Both the position numbers and the translations under genes were made by a program. Below the pieces are notes generated by a model. It ran no database searches. It was not told the origin of the DNA and saw only the letters and a list, made by a program, of their open reading frames with translations. This document shows, one piece after another, positions 1-8,900 of a stretch of DNA of 64,000 nucleotides. The stretch comes from Teredinibacter turnerae (lineage in GTDB: Bacteria; Pseudomonadota; Gammaproteobacteria; Pseudomonadales; Cellvibrionaceae): the NCBI RefSeq assembly GCF_037935975.1, contig NZ_CP149817.1, positions 1,302,001 through 1,366,000 of the forward strand, written 5' to 3'. Each line of letters starts with the position of its first letter. Within the stretch, counting starts at the first letter, position 1.

Positions 1-135
1 TATATCATTCAGGGAAAAATCGAAATGGAGTATGCTGTCGCTTTAACCCTATGCGCTGTGCCTTTAGTATTTCTATCTATTACATTGTTTGTCGCGTGTC
101 GCAATCTCAATAGGCTTCACGCAAAGGCCGCTTAG
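1..135 (+). CDS. C-terminal end of a membrane protein (cut by window start)
   Basis: The frame is open from the first base of the window to a TAG at 133-135 and encodes about 44 residues. They contain one strongly hydrophobic stretch (roughly AVALTLCAVPLVFLSITLFV) followed by a basic tail (CRNLNRLHAKAA), as expected for the last transmembrane helix and cytoplasmic tail of an inner-membrane protein. An ATG at 25 could instead start a 36-residue single-helix peptide, but the frame is open upstream of it, so a truncated larger gene is more likely. The family cannot be recognised from this fragment. Confidence 0.5.
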   Translation, partial: YIIQGKIEMEYAVALTLCAVPLVFLSITLFVACRNLNRLHAKAA

Positions 136-238
136 CTCGACAGCGTGGATAAACAGGCGCTTGTTAACAGGTGCAGCGCTTATGTCGAGTCATCAGTTCC
201 ATCACCCCAGCTCCAGTTGCATATAAAGAACTCAGTTT

Positions 239-1150
239 TTAACTGGGTTCTTCTGGTGACTGACATTCCTGCTTACTCATTTTCTGGCTGAGTGTACTGC
301 GCCCAATCTTCAATATTTTCGCTGCGTGCGTGATGTTTCCATCAGTTTTCGCGAGCGTCTCGTTGAGTATTTGAGTTTCGTATTCCTGTAGTACTCTCCT
401 AAGTCCTCTGTCGGGCTGTGCTACGGTTTCAGCCAGGGCGCGTAATATGCGGTTTTCTCTGGAAAGTGGCACATAGCTCATCAGTAAAAACTGATTTTTT
501 TCCGTGTGTGTGAAGCAAACGAGCCACAGGGTGATTGTAAAGAGTATTGAGGTGATTCCTGAAACGTAGATCGGTAGGCTGGAGGTGAACAGATTAACAA
601 TGCCGGGAGCTGCAGCCAGTAAGGGCAGTAGAGCCAGGAGTAGCGATTTTACTCTTAAACGCAGGTTATGACTTTTCGATGATGCCTGGGTATAGAGGAG
701 CACCGTAGCAATAACCAAGGGTTGTAGATAGTAGCCCAACTGCACCACAAAAAAGTAGGAGCCTGAAAGTTGGGTAAAACTGTCGTCCCAACGAACTATG
801 GTAGTAATGCCTGTGCCCGTCAAAAGGACGAATATTTGGGGGGCGAGTAGTAATCCGATTGTGATGATCTGCCACCAGGGTTGGAAATGAGGCGAAAACT
901 GCATGGCGTAAGACAGGACAGCATAGATCCCTAGCAGGGAAAAGACATAATAAAGCGTTACCACCGTATAGCCGCCATCTTGTTCAAGAAGAACATGTTG
1001 GAAGCAGAGTTCGCAGAGATTCATCGCTATAAACGAGAATGCAATCAAAAAAATGCATACGGGAAATGTGCGAAAACATTTCCTGAATTGCAACAATGTG
1101 AGTAGCTTGAGCAGCAATGAAATGCCACTAAGAATAAAAAGGTGCGTCAC
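239..1150 (-). CDS. Polytopic membrane protein with C-terminal Fis-type helix-turn-helix
   Basis: 303 residues. The first ~225 hold about seven hydrophobic segments separated by short loops. After a short linker, residues ~255-295 match the Fis/NtrC C-terminal DNA-binding fold: an E-T-L-A-K-T-D-G-N-I-T-H-A-A-K-I-L-K-I-G-like run, then R-S-T-L-S-Q-K-M. No AAA+ sigma-54 activator domain or kinase domain is present, so this looks like a one-component regulator anchored in the inner membrane. The ATG start leaves a hydrophobic N-terminus. It sits alone, with a long AT-rich region (1151-1960) upstream. Seen: helices plus Fis-type motif. Known: Fis-type domains bind DNA as dimers. Inferred: a membrane-bound transcription regulator of unknown target and signal. 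Confidence 0.75.
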   Translation of the reverse strand: MTHLFILSGISLLLKLLTLLQFRKCFRTFPVCIFLIAFSFIAMNLCELCFQHVLLEQDGGYTVVTLYYVFSLLGIYAVLSYAMQFSPHFQPWWQIITIGLLLAPQIFVLLTGTGITTIVRWDDSFTQLSGSYFFVVQLGYYLQPLVIATVLLYTQASSKSHNLRLRVKSLLLALLPLLAAAPGIVNLFTSSLPIYVSGITSILFTITLWLVCFTHTEKNQFLLMSYVPLSRENRILRALAETVAQPDRGLRRVLQEYETQILNETLAKTDGNITHAAKILKIGRSTLSQKMSKQECQSPEEPS

Positions 1151-1960
1151 TGAACCTGTCCTCTCCTAAAAGACAGCGCGCTCCTGCGGTCTGCGCTCTT
1201 AGAATCATTGTTTACGTCTTCCTTAACTTAAGGTTGTCAGTATTTTCTGGTGTGCCTTAAATTCGTGTTAAATCACTGAAAAAAATCTAATACTTCTGGA
1301 TGGGCGGGTTTTTGTTCGGTCTCCTTAGTTTTAACCACAATCAACGACTTGCTTATCGTGGGCCAAATGTTTTTTTACCGCTCTTATATTGCTAGTTTTC
1401 GAACAATTTTCTGTGTTTTGTGTTTGAGCCCTGACGTAAAAAATCTCAGGCAAATTTAGTTGCTCAAAACCCATTCCTGCCGCCCTCGCATTTTATTGGT
1501 AATTCACTGTAACAAAAGACACCCAACATTTCGGTCTATACTCTTTTCAGACGGTTTCGCCAAACTAAAAAGGCTCACGTGTTGAAGAGGTTCTCCATTG
1601 CGCCGGCAATAGTAGCTAGTTTTGATTACAAATTAATTGTATTGAAATTTGCGTTATGGCGGTAAAAATGGTGCTGAGAAATGGACAGATAGCGAAATTC
1701 TTACCACTTTTTGCGAAGTTTGGCGTGTTAGCGAACAGTATATTTATTTGAAAGTTAGAGTTCCGGCAATTTAAAAAAAATATTTGTTTAAATAGAAGAA
1801 TTTTGGCGTTAATAAATTTTTTTTGGCGTATTTGCTATGTCGAAAACTGGACGCCTATATCTATGCACCAAATAAGTTGACTCTGGAGCGATCCGAACTA
1901 ATCTCTAGATCCGGAGCAAATGGAATTTGCTGAAATCAGGATGTTAAAAAAGGGTATGAT
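1151..1960. other. Long AT-rich intergenic region
   Basis: About 800 bases without a convincing gene between the membrane HTH gene (transcribed leftwards) and a small rightward ORF. The 1600-1830 portion is notably AT-rich with poly-A/T runs. No terminator hairpin, sigma-54 element or repeat was recognised. It is long enough to hold promoters for both flanking genes or a small RNA, but nothing specific is visible. Confidence 0.5.
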
Positions 1961-2152
1961 ATGAAAATCAGAGGTTTTGATGATGTAGTTGCTGACGAGG
2001 TCGATTTACTGGTTTCCGCCATGCTGGAATCGATGCCTCCTGCAGAAGTAAGGTCTTTACTTGCAAACTTTCGCGCGCTGCGTTCTGGCTGCGCCCCCGT
2101 TATGCCTCTCGAACCGGAAATCCCTCGCCCTCAGGTCGAACTCACTTCTTAA
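1961..2152 (+). CDS. Small hypothetical protein
   Basis: 63 residues, acidic in the first half (FDDVVADEVDLLV) with an amphipathic helix-like middle (AMLESMPPAEVRSLLANFRALRSG) and a proline-rich tail. The ATG at 1961 follows an AAAAAGGG stretch about 8 bases upstream that can serve as a ribosome-binding site. No signal peptide, membrane helix or family was recognised. The preceding ~300 bp is AT-rich and could carry its promoter. It could be a chance ORF; the plausible ribosome-binding site and normal amino-acid composition favour a real short gene. Confidence 0.4.
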   Translation: MKIRGFDDVVADEVDLLVSAMLESMPPAEVRSLLANFRALRSGCAPVMPLEPEIPRPQVELTS

Positions 2153-2510
2153 CGAGCACATGCCTTGGTGGCGTATTAAGGGCAACTTTAGACGACCTAA
2201 CTTGACTTGAAAGCCGGGGATGTGCGAGTTCTACGCGTATGTTGTTCTATGGAATGACTCGTACACTACCGGCTTACAATCGCCGAGCCGCTTGGCTACA
2301 CTGGCGAAGCGATACTGTTTACACGGAGGCTGGTTAAGCAGCGGCTAGTTGAACGGTGGGGAGACGATCAGAGAATTCTCGGGCTTATTAAGTACGGGGC
2401 TTATTGAGTTTAGTACGGAGAGGGGGCTAGGTGAAGAGCGTACCAGAGCGAATGGGGAGTCTGTGGAGAGCGGTGTTAACGGGCGAGCGGAATAGTTCCC
2501 GTTACTGCCG
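2153..2510. other. Intergenic region with no recognised feature
   Basis: About 360 bases between the small ORF (plus strand) and the DUF2788 gene (minus strand), so transcription converges here. I see no clear intrinsic terminator, repeat or coding signal. Confidence 0.4.
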
Positions 2511-2717
2511 CTATTGCTGTTCCATTAAATACTGAATTACGAGTTTTACCGTAAATCCGAACAAACCCGCGCCCAGGCCAATAAAAAGTATCAGAGTTCC
2601 GAATTTTCCGGCTTTGCTTTGCCTGGCAAGGTCCCAAATAATAAACACCATAAAGCCCATTAGCGCTGTGAGCCCGAGTGTGAGGCCCCATTCGCTTATA
2701 AAGTGCTCTAACGTCAT
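2511..2717 (-). CDS. DUF2788 small membrane protein
   Basis: 68 residues with two transmembrane helices (about 10-28 and 40-60). The loop between them, IIWDLARQSKAGKFGTLILF, is characteristic of DUF2788, a short inner-membrane family common in gammaproteobacteria and of unknown function (recognised from memory). Length fits the family. The start ATG is preceded by GAGG six bases upstream. It is monocistronic as far as can be seen, and the region up to the next gene (2718-2983) contains only unconvincing ORFs. Confidence 0.8.
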   Translation of the reverse strand: MTLEHFISEWGLTLGLTALMGFMVFIIWDLARQSKAGKFGTLILFIGLGAGLFGFTVKLVIQYLMEQQ

Positions 2718-2983
2718 ACGTACCTCATGGATTCTTGCCCTGGCCCACGAAATTTGGCCAACAGGGCTGCCGATTGATTTCGGTCTTGTCGGCTTGGCAG
2801 TCCGCCTTGGTTGGGAGATACGTCCTGGGGACGACGGGTGATTTCAGGGGTTCGTGCCGCCCAGCCGGAAAGCCCGCCATCATACAGGTCGAGTGAGTTT
2901 TTTCAAATGGCCGGTTACGTATAGGTGCCGACATTGGAAAATACCCACTGACACTGGATCGCTCTCTTCTTTCTGCGGTGCCA

Positions 2984-3715
2984 TTATTGAAGGAATACCC
3001 ATACACCCATGCAAAGCATCAGCAGATTTTCTGTGAGTGATACTGCGCCGAGGGGGACGCGGCTATTGCCACCCACACAGGCACATTTAAGCTCCCGTTC
3101 ATCAATATAGACGGCTTTGATTACTGAGATTGCACCCAGCAGGCCGATAAATATCGCGGGCGGGCCGACTAACATCGCTGGTAGTGAAGCAAGCATGCCG
3201 ATTCCGGCGTAGGCCTCGACAAACGCGTAAACGTAAGCATAGCGCACCCAATGCATTGCGAGCAGGTCGTAGGTGATAAATTGCATGGAAAAAGCGCGCA
3301 AATCTCGCAACTTCTGTATCGCCAGAATACACATGCTCAACGCGATAAATGTTTGCGCAACGCCAGTTGCGGTGAACGGTTCGGGGTTGCTCAATTGCAG
3401 CCCGAGTGCCATCAAAAAGGCTGTCGCGAATATGGCGATAACGGGTGTATAGCTGGGCTCATCGTTGTTGGGTAAGGGCTCTCCAAAATACGCTTTCAGA
3501 TCGCTATAGCCACCAATGCGCTCCCCGTCGATAAATGTTTGGGGCGTGGTTTCAACGTTGTGCTCAGCTTTAAACGCGTCAGTCGCCTCTCGGGTTTTAA
3601 GTGGGTGATCCTCTAGTTCATAACCTTTACGTTTTAACAGTGCACGGGATTTAAGTCCGTACGGACAGATATGTTCAGGTGTGCTCATTCGATAAAGTAC
3701 AGCTTTCGATTTCAT
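2984..3715 (-). CDS. Glutaredoxin-MauE fusion membrane protein
   Basis: About 243 residues from the ATG at 3715, which has AGGA ~8 bases upstream; a longer in-frame start at 3760 adds 15 residues with no family support. Residues 1-~75 form a glutaredoxin domain with a CPYG active-site motif (one cysteine replaced by glycine, as in monothiol types) and the T-T-P-Q-T-F-I-D-G-E-R-I-G-G-Y substrate loop. The remaining ~160 residues carry four or five membrane helices with MauE/DoxX-type features, ending in a C-A-C-V-G-G motif followed by VPLGAVSLTENLLML. MauE-type proteins are linked to disulfide or thiol chemistry at the membrane. The likely role is membrane thiol redox handling; substrate unknown. 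Confidence 0.8.
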   Translation of the reverse strand: MKSKAVLYRMSTPEHICPYGLKSRALLKRKGYELEDHPLKTREATDAFKAEHNVETTPQTFIDGERIGGYSDLKAYFGEPLPNNDEPSYTPVIAIFATAFLMALGLQLSNPEPFTATGVAQTFIALSMCILAIQKLRDLRAFSMQFITYDLLAMHWVRYAYVYAFVEAYAGIGMLASLPAMLVGPPAIFIGLLGAISVIKAVYIDERELKCACVGGNSRVPLGAVSLTENLLMLCMGVWVFLQ

Positions 3716-3985
3716 GGTCGCATCCTGTTGGGTGTTCAGTTTTTGGCAATGGCTTTGCACTTATTTCCCGCCGTCTTTTTGCGGATTGGCAGGTCTTGTG
3801 CATTTATGCTGTAGTAGATTTCCACTAGCCTTAAGTAAGGCTACGCAAGCGATGTGCCAGCCAATTTTGCATCGAATTTTGCCTTAAGAACTCGGCAAGA
3901 TGATTTGAAGTTACAGTTTTTTGTAATGTTTACACTGATCGCGTTGCTCATAGTGCTTATTTCAGTTCACGGAGACACCTTAAGT

Positions 3986-4861
3986 ATGAAGCGCTTTAAA
4001 ATTACTCACACCACTCAGTACGACTACAATGAACCGGCAACGTTCGGCTCTCATGAGCTGCGGTTGCGTCCAAAAGAAAGCCACGAATTACGGATTGAAT
4101 CCTCCAAATTGGATATTCAGCCTGCGGCGCTTCTTTATTGGTGCCGGGATGCGGAAGATAATTCGATAGCGCTGGCAGAATTTACTGAGCCTGCGACGCA
4201 ACTGGTAATAAAAAGCGAAGTGGTCGTACAGCAGTACAACGAGGCTCCGCTGGATTTTATTTTGGCGAAGAGCGCCGAACTGTTCCCTTTCACCTACGAT
4301 GCCAGGGATCAAGCCTATTTGGATTACTATCTCAAAATCCCTCATGGACACGCTGGACGCCGTTTTAGAGAGTGGGCTGCAGGCGTGTTAAACAGCGCAG
4401 ATAATCTCGAAACATATGCATTCCTCAGCCACTTGAGTAAAAAAATTGAGCGCGAGTTTAAATACAATGTCAGGGAGGAGGCGGGCGTGCAGACGCCGGA
4501 GGAAACCCTGACGCTGGGAACGGGTTCGTGCCGTGATTTTGCTACGCTATTTTTAGAAACTGCAAGATTTTGGGGATGTGCTGCGCGATTTGTCAGTGGC
4601 TATCTGCACACATCGTCATCGAGTGAAATTCCGGGAGCCACCCATGCCTGGGCGGAGGTTTACCTCCCAGGAGCTGGCTGGAAGGGGTTTGATCCTACAA
4701 TTGGTTCAATTGTGGGGGTCGAGCATTTCCCCGTAGCGGTAACCGCGGACCCGGAAGCGGCTCCGCCAATCGCTGGCGAAGTCATATGTAGCGCGCCTGG
4801 CAAGTTAACGGTAGGTGTTTGGGTTGAAGAGTTAGCCAGCGAAGAATCTGAGGCTCAATAG
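3986..4861 (+). CDS. Transglutaminase-like cysteine peptidase family protein
   Basis: 291 residues from the ATG at 3986 (GGAG upstream). The frame extends back to 3854, but the family N-terminus begins with the KITHTTQYDYNEPATFGSHELRLRP-type beta region right after this Met. The N-terminal half is the bacterial transglutaminase N domain. The C-terminal half is the transglutaminase core with Cys182 (GTGSCRDFA), His220 (THAWAEVY) and Asp236 (GFDPT), so the catalytic triad is intact. No signal peptide is evident from this start, implying a cytoplasmic protein. Family members act as proteases or amide-bond transferases; the specific substrate is unknown. It is divergent from the glutaredoxin-MauE gene. 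Confidence 0.85.
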   Translation: MKRFKITHTTQYDYNEPATFGSHELRLRPKESHELRIESSKLDIQPAALLYWCRDAEDNSIALAEFTEPATQLVIKSEVVVQQYNEAPLDFILAKSAELFPFTYDARDQAYLDYYLKIPHGHAGRRFREWAAGVLNSADNLETYAFLSHLSKKIEREFKYNVREEAGVQTPEETLTLGTGSCRDFATLFLETARFWGCAARFVSGYLHTSSSSEIPGATHAWAEVYLPGAGWKGFDPTIGSIVGVEHFPVAVTADPEAAPPIAGEVICSAPGKLTVGVWVEELASEESEAQ

Positions 4862-4964
4862 TTCGCTAACAACAACACCTATGTTCGCAGTGGATGCCCA
4901 GCCTTAATAATTCGCCGGGCATTTTTTTGGGTCACGGTGTTTAACTCTTTTATGTGCTGCTTTT

Positions 4965-5474
4965 TTAGTAGTCCCAGCTTTTATATTCTGCGTTATTGTT
5001 TTTCATCGATTCATAGAGCCAAACCATCCGGTCCAGATACCAGCTCTTGCCTATATACGCAAGAGAGACGCCCAGCACTGCGCCCCAAATGGAGTAGTAA
5101 ACAATAGCCCATATTGCCAATAGCATCCCCACTGAAGAAATCAGGTTGAGTAAAGAAAACAGCGGGGTTTTGTGAATATCTGGGATGTCGATTTTGTCTC
5201 GATTGAGATACACCCTCTCACCCAATACAGATTTTGAAGCCCAGTTGCGCGTTGAGGCGGGTCGACTGAAAAAAATAGGATTCAAAAACATCCAGAATAA
5301 CGATGCCAAACCGGGAATTAAACACCACCAGCCAATCCAGATTCGACTCCAAAAAGCCAATACAATAAAGGGTAGAACAGAATATCGAGTCCATACACTC
5401 CAGGGGTTGGAGTGCTTCATCCAATTTTCGTCATCCAATTGAAATACGTTCGCTACTTTACGTTCCAGAGTCAT
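4965..5474 (-). CDS. DUF6653-like membrane protein
   Basis: 169 residues with four hydrophobic segments. The N-terminal motif DDENWMKHSNPWSVWTRYS and the NPIFF-R-P-A-S-T-R-N-W-A-S-K-x-V-L-G-E segment resemble DUF6653 proteins (recalled, not searched). The C-terminal part ends K-S-W-Y-L-D-R-M-V-W-L-Y-E-S-M-K. The start ATG at 5474 has AAGGA about 7 bases upstream. It appears to be a stand-alone gene with no functional clue from its neighbours. Confidence 0.7.
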   Translation of the reverse strand: MTLERKVANVFQLDDENWMKHSNPWSVWTRYSVLPFIVLAFWSRIWIGWWCLIPGLASLFWMFLNPIFFSRPASTRNWASKSVLGERVYLNRDKIDIPDIHKTPLFSLLNLISSVGMLLAIWAIVYYSIWGAVLGVSLAYIGKSWYLDRMVWLYESMKNNNAEYKSWDY

Positions 5475-5531
5475 GATTGTTCCTTATCGCTGAATTTAAC
5501 GGTGTTGCGAAATTTGACAGGGGTATTATAT

Positions 5532-5544
5532 GTGTTAACAGGCC
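5532..5544. repeat. Solitary MITE-2 end
   Basis: GTGTTAACAGGCC is identical to the inner part of the terminal repeat of the 28687-28951 element; the following bases (TTAG rather than CTAA) diverge. No partner end was found nearby. Confidence 0.35.
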
Positions 5545-5867
5545 TTAGTTAGTTTGCCTGCAAAGCCTATCACATACTATTCCATAAGTTGCGGTGAGCT
5601 AATTAAACTCGGTCGTGCTTCACACGAAACATGTACGCATGAATGGCAGTGCAGAATTTACTAAGTTAATCAGAAGTTCTTATATTAAGACTTGGCAGAA
5701 AGGAAACTGTAACGGTTTATTTCGTTAATACTCGATAAAAACCTTAGTGGCTTAATAAACCGGCTATTTGCATTGCACCAATGGCGGTTTAATTTTCCTG
5801 TTATTCAGGATGACAATCAAAGTGAATTTTTGAGCTCGGAAGAATTGGTGTTTACATGTCTGAGGTA

Positions 5868-5897
5868 AAGCGTCGTGCATGCCTAAGCACGACGCTT
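5868..5897 (-). terminator. Hairpin after the giant surface-protein gene
   Basis: AAGCGTCGTGC (5868-5878) and GCACGACGCTT (5887-5897) form a perfect 11-bp stem with an 8-base loop, 9 bases downstream of the stop codon of the 5906-14329 gene. No long T-tract follows on the minus strand, so it may act as an mRNA 3' stabiliser or factor-assisted terminator rather than a canonical intrinsic terminator. Confidence 0.65.
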
Positions 5898-5905
5898 CGT
5901 GTTAC

Positions 5906-8900
5906 TTAGAACTGATACCCGAAACCTATTCCCAGCGCTGTCGCGCTGGTTTCGTCCAATTTAAAATATTGGTAACTCACATTCACCGAGAGGGCTTGAT
6001 AATTTAACTGAATTCCCAAGCCACCCCATGGGTCCAGCCCCTTTTGTTCCCCTTCTATATCACTTTGGCCAACGTGAATTTTTGAGCGCCAGTAATAAAG
6101 TCCCGCATCGGCATAAATCGTAAACGCAGAGTGCAGGTCGTAGTGGAGTCGGGCATTGGCGGTGACACCTTTGCCCAGGTGAGGGTAAGATTCCTCCAAC
6201 GCCTTGGATACAATCTCGTCATCCTCGTCCAGGAAGCTCAGCTCTGTGTCTGCCTTGCCCAGATCCAAGTAACCAAACATGGATGAAACATAAGGTGTAA
6301 AAGTGTGGCCTACATTGATGTGGTAGCCGTTGGACTTGGCATCGTAGTTCAGTACCGTTGTTTCCACCCCATTCGCCGTCATGGTGGCCGCGTAGTCGCC
6401 GGCGCTCTGCTGTGATTCGCTCTTAACAACAGTTGCGTTTACAAAAAACGTTTCCGGTTCGTAGGCTTGTGCTGGGGCAGGAGCCGTTCCAATCAGGCCG
6501 CCAGCCAGCAGTATAGCCAGCGGCAGACTGCGGCTGACTTTTACACGTCGTCCCATCGCCAGCAGCGCAATCAGAAGCAGCAAAACACCGCTAGTGGCAC
6601 CACCGCCAGTTTTGATGGTGCGGCGTTTTTGCGTTGCTACTGCGCCTGGATCAGAAACGCTACCGTTCACCTCGCCATCGGCATCGTTGGGTCCACCATC
6701 TTCAATGGTGAGCTGCACACACCAGTGACCTTCGCTAAGCCCTGGCTGCCAGGCGCTGTCACCGGGTGGTGGGCAGAAGCCTTCAGTACCTGCGGTCGAG
6801 TGCAACAGGTTGTTGGCATCCTCGACAAAATTGCGCCACTCGCCATTTTGAAATTTACGGTACAACGCATTCGCAGGAATTGGAGCGATTTGCGGAATCA
6901 CCACCGAAGTGCTGCGCCCGGCTTCGGGCAGGTCCGCCAGTTCAAAGTCAAAAATGCCTGAGCTGTTGAAGTGAGTGTCCTCGTTGAAGTCGCTGAGGTC
7001 AGATCGCTCATCTTCCAGCAATCGCGCACCGCTACTCGGCGTCTGGATGGAAAACTCGCCGAGGCGGCAGCGTACCCCGGGATCGCACTCAATCAGGAAT
7101 GAGTCGGTCTGACGCGCTCGCTCGGGAAGCACGTTGGTCGCAGTGATGTTATCGAGATAATCGGCGATACCGTCGTCATCACTGTCGGCGGTACCTTCGG
7201 TTTCATCGTCAATACCGTCGTTGTCGGTGTCGTCCGTTGCCAAGAGCTGGGGCAAGCTCTGTACTACCACAAAGTGCAGTACGGCGGTGTTGCTGCTACT
7301 TGCGCTATCCGTGGCTTTGGCTTTTACTTTGTAGCGGCCGCTGGCGAGGTCTGCGGGGGAGAATGTCAGTACCGTTGGTGTGGCGCTGGTATCGTTCAGG
7401 GCGCTGTCAGTTCCGCTCCAGTCGATACTGTGGGTATCGTTAGGATTGGGGTCGACAACGGCACTTGTGACCGTAACCTCGCCACCGTTGGGCGTCACCT
7501 GGATGGTCTGTTTGCCTGCTTGACGCAGGGTAAGTGTCAGCTTGGGCGACACGTTGCGTTCAACAATGGTGAGTGCGAATGCGGTTTTCGCACCAGCGTT
7601 AATATCGTAGATATCAGCGTCGAAACCATCACTCAGGTCTTCAGTTTCGCTGGTACGATCATCCAATTGTACGCGCAGTACTTCATCGTTCTCAGCCGTG
7701 GTATCTGCCAGGGTGCGGATCGCGACAGAAATCTCGGTTTGCCCCTCACTAAATACAACGCTGGATGGCACTGGCTCATAGTCTGTATCTGTGGCTGTAG
7801 ACGAGGTATCGATCATTAGAGGTACTTCGAACGGATAGCGGATAGCGGGGCCGTTCAACAGCACCTGAAAGCTTGCGGTTGCACCTTCCACAGATGTCTG
7901 ATCTTTACTCAGGCTCACCAAAGGTCGCACAAACACGGTTTGGGTAACCTGGCTGCTGTTGCCCATAAAGTCTTCAGCGGTCCATTGGATGGCATGAACA
8001 CCTGGTCGCAACTGATAGCGTCCGTCAGTTATGCCTTGTGGTGCGGCGTTGCAGCAGCCATCGCCATTCACATTGTCGGTTACCAGCGCAGCAACGGCCT
8101 CGTCGACCTCTGCTTGGGTTGCATCCGCAGATAGTGAAAGCAGCTGCGCCAAGGTTACCCGGGTGAACAGACCGGTCGCATCCACAATAATATCTGACGG
8201 AGCGAGCAGGTCTGGCGGCGTCAAGTCGAGATAGTCCAGCGGGTCGTTCGGGTCGGTACCATCGAGCTGCTCCTGGTAGTCGCTGATGGTGTCATTGTCG
8301 GTATCGACATCGGCGAACACCTCCACAGTAAACGCTGTGAGCACGGTAGTATTAACGCCGTCAGACACGCTTAACGTGATGTTGTCATAGGCGCCGATGT
8401 CGCCGCTGGTTGGCGTGCCGGACAAACTTCCGGTGGCGCTGTCGAATGCCATCCAGGCGGGTAGGTTCTGCACACTGAAGCTGAGCGTGAACAGGCTGTC
8501 CGCATTCGTCACGGTTGGCGTGAAGGCGAATGCCTGGCCTTCGATGATGTCCTCCGCCGGCGTGCCGGAAATGACCGGTGTCGAGCCAGGTACAAATGTC
8601 AGGGTGACTGTTGCGGTGTTTGAGCTCTCTCCATCGTTGTCTGGCACAGTGTAGCTGAAGCTATCTCCATCAAGCGGCGTAATACCCCCATTGGGGGTGT
8701 AGCGCAATGTGCCATCGTTGTTGTTGCTTAAGGTGCCTTGAGCGGGCGCAGCCACCACGTTAATACCCGCCGCGTCCAGGCTGCCATCGATATCGGCATC
8801 GTTTTCCAGCACCACCAGGTCGCTGGCGCTTGCGGCGAGGATGCTGAAGCTGTCGTCAGCGGCTTTAGGCGCGTCGTTAACCGGGTCAACGGTGAGCGTT

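Larger units (their letters stand above)
5475..5905. other. Intergenic region between DUF6653-like gene and giant surface-protein gene
   Basis: About 430 bases holding the hairpin at 5868-5897, a solitary copy of a repeat end (GTGTTAACAGGCC at 5532-5544, the same sequence as the end of the MITE at 28687-28951), and presumably the promoter of the DUF6653-like gene. No ORF of interest. Confidence 0.5.

Noticed and set aside
1820-1840. Sigma-54-like TTGGCGTATTTGCT
   Set aside because: Only 7 bases separate GG and GC instead of the required 10.
2725-3006. 93-codon minus-strand ORF between the DUF2788 and glutaredoxin-MauE genes
   Set aside because: Overlaps the end of the glutaredoxin-MauE gene, no recognisable composition or domain.
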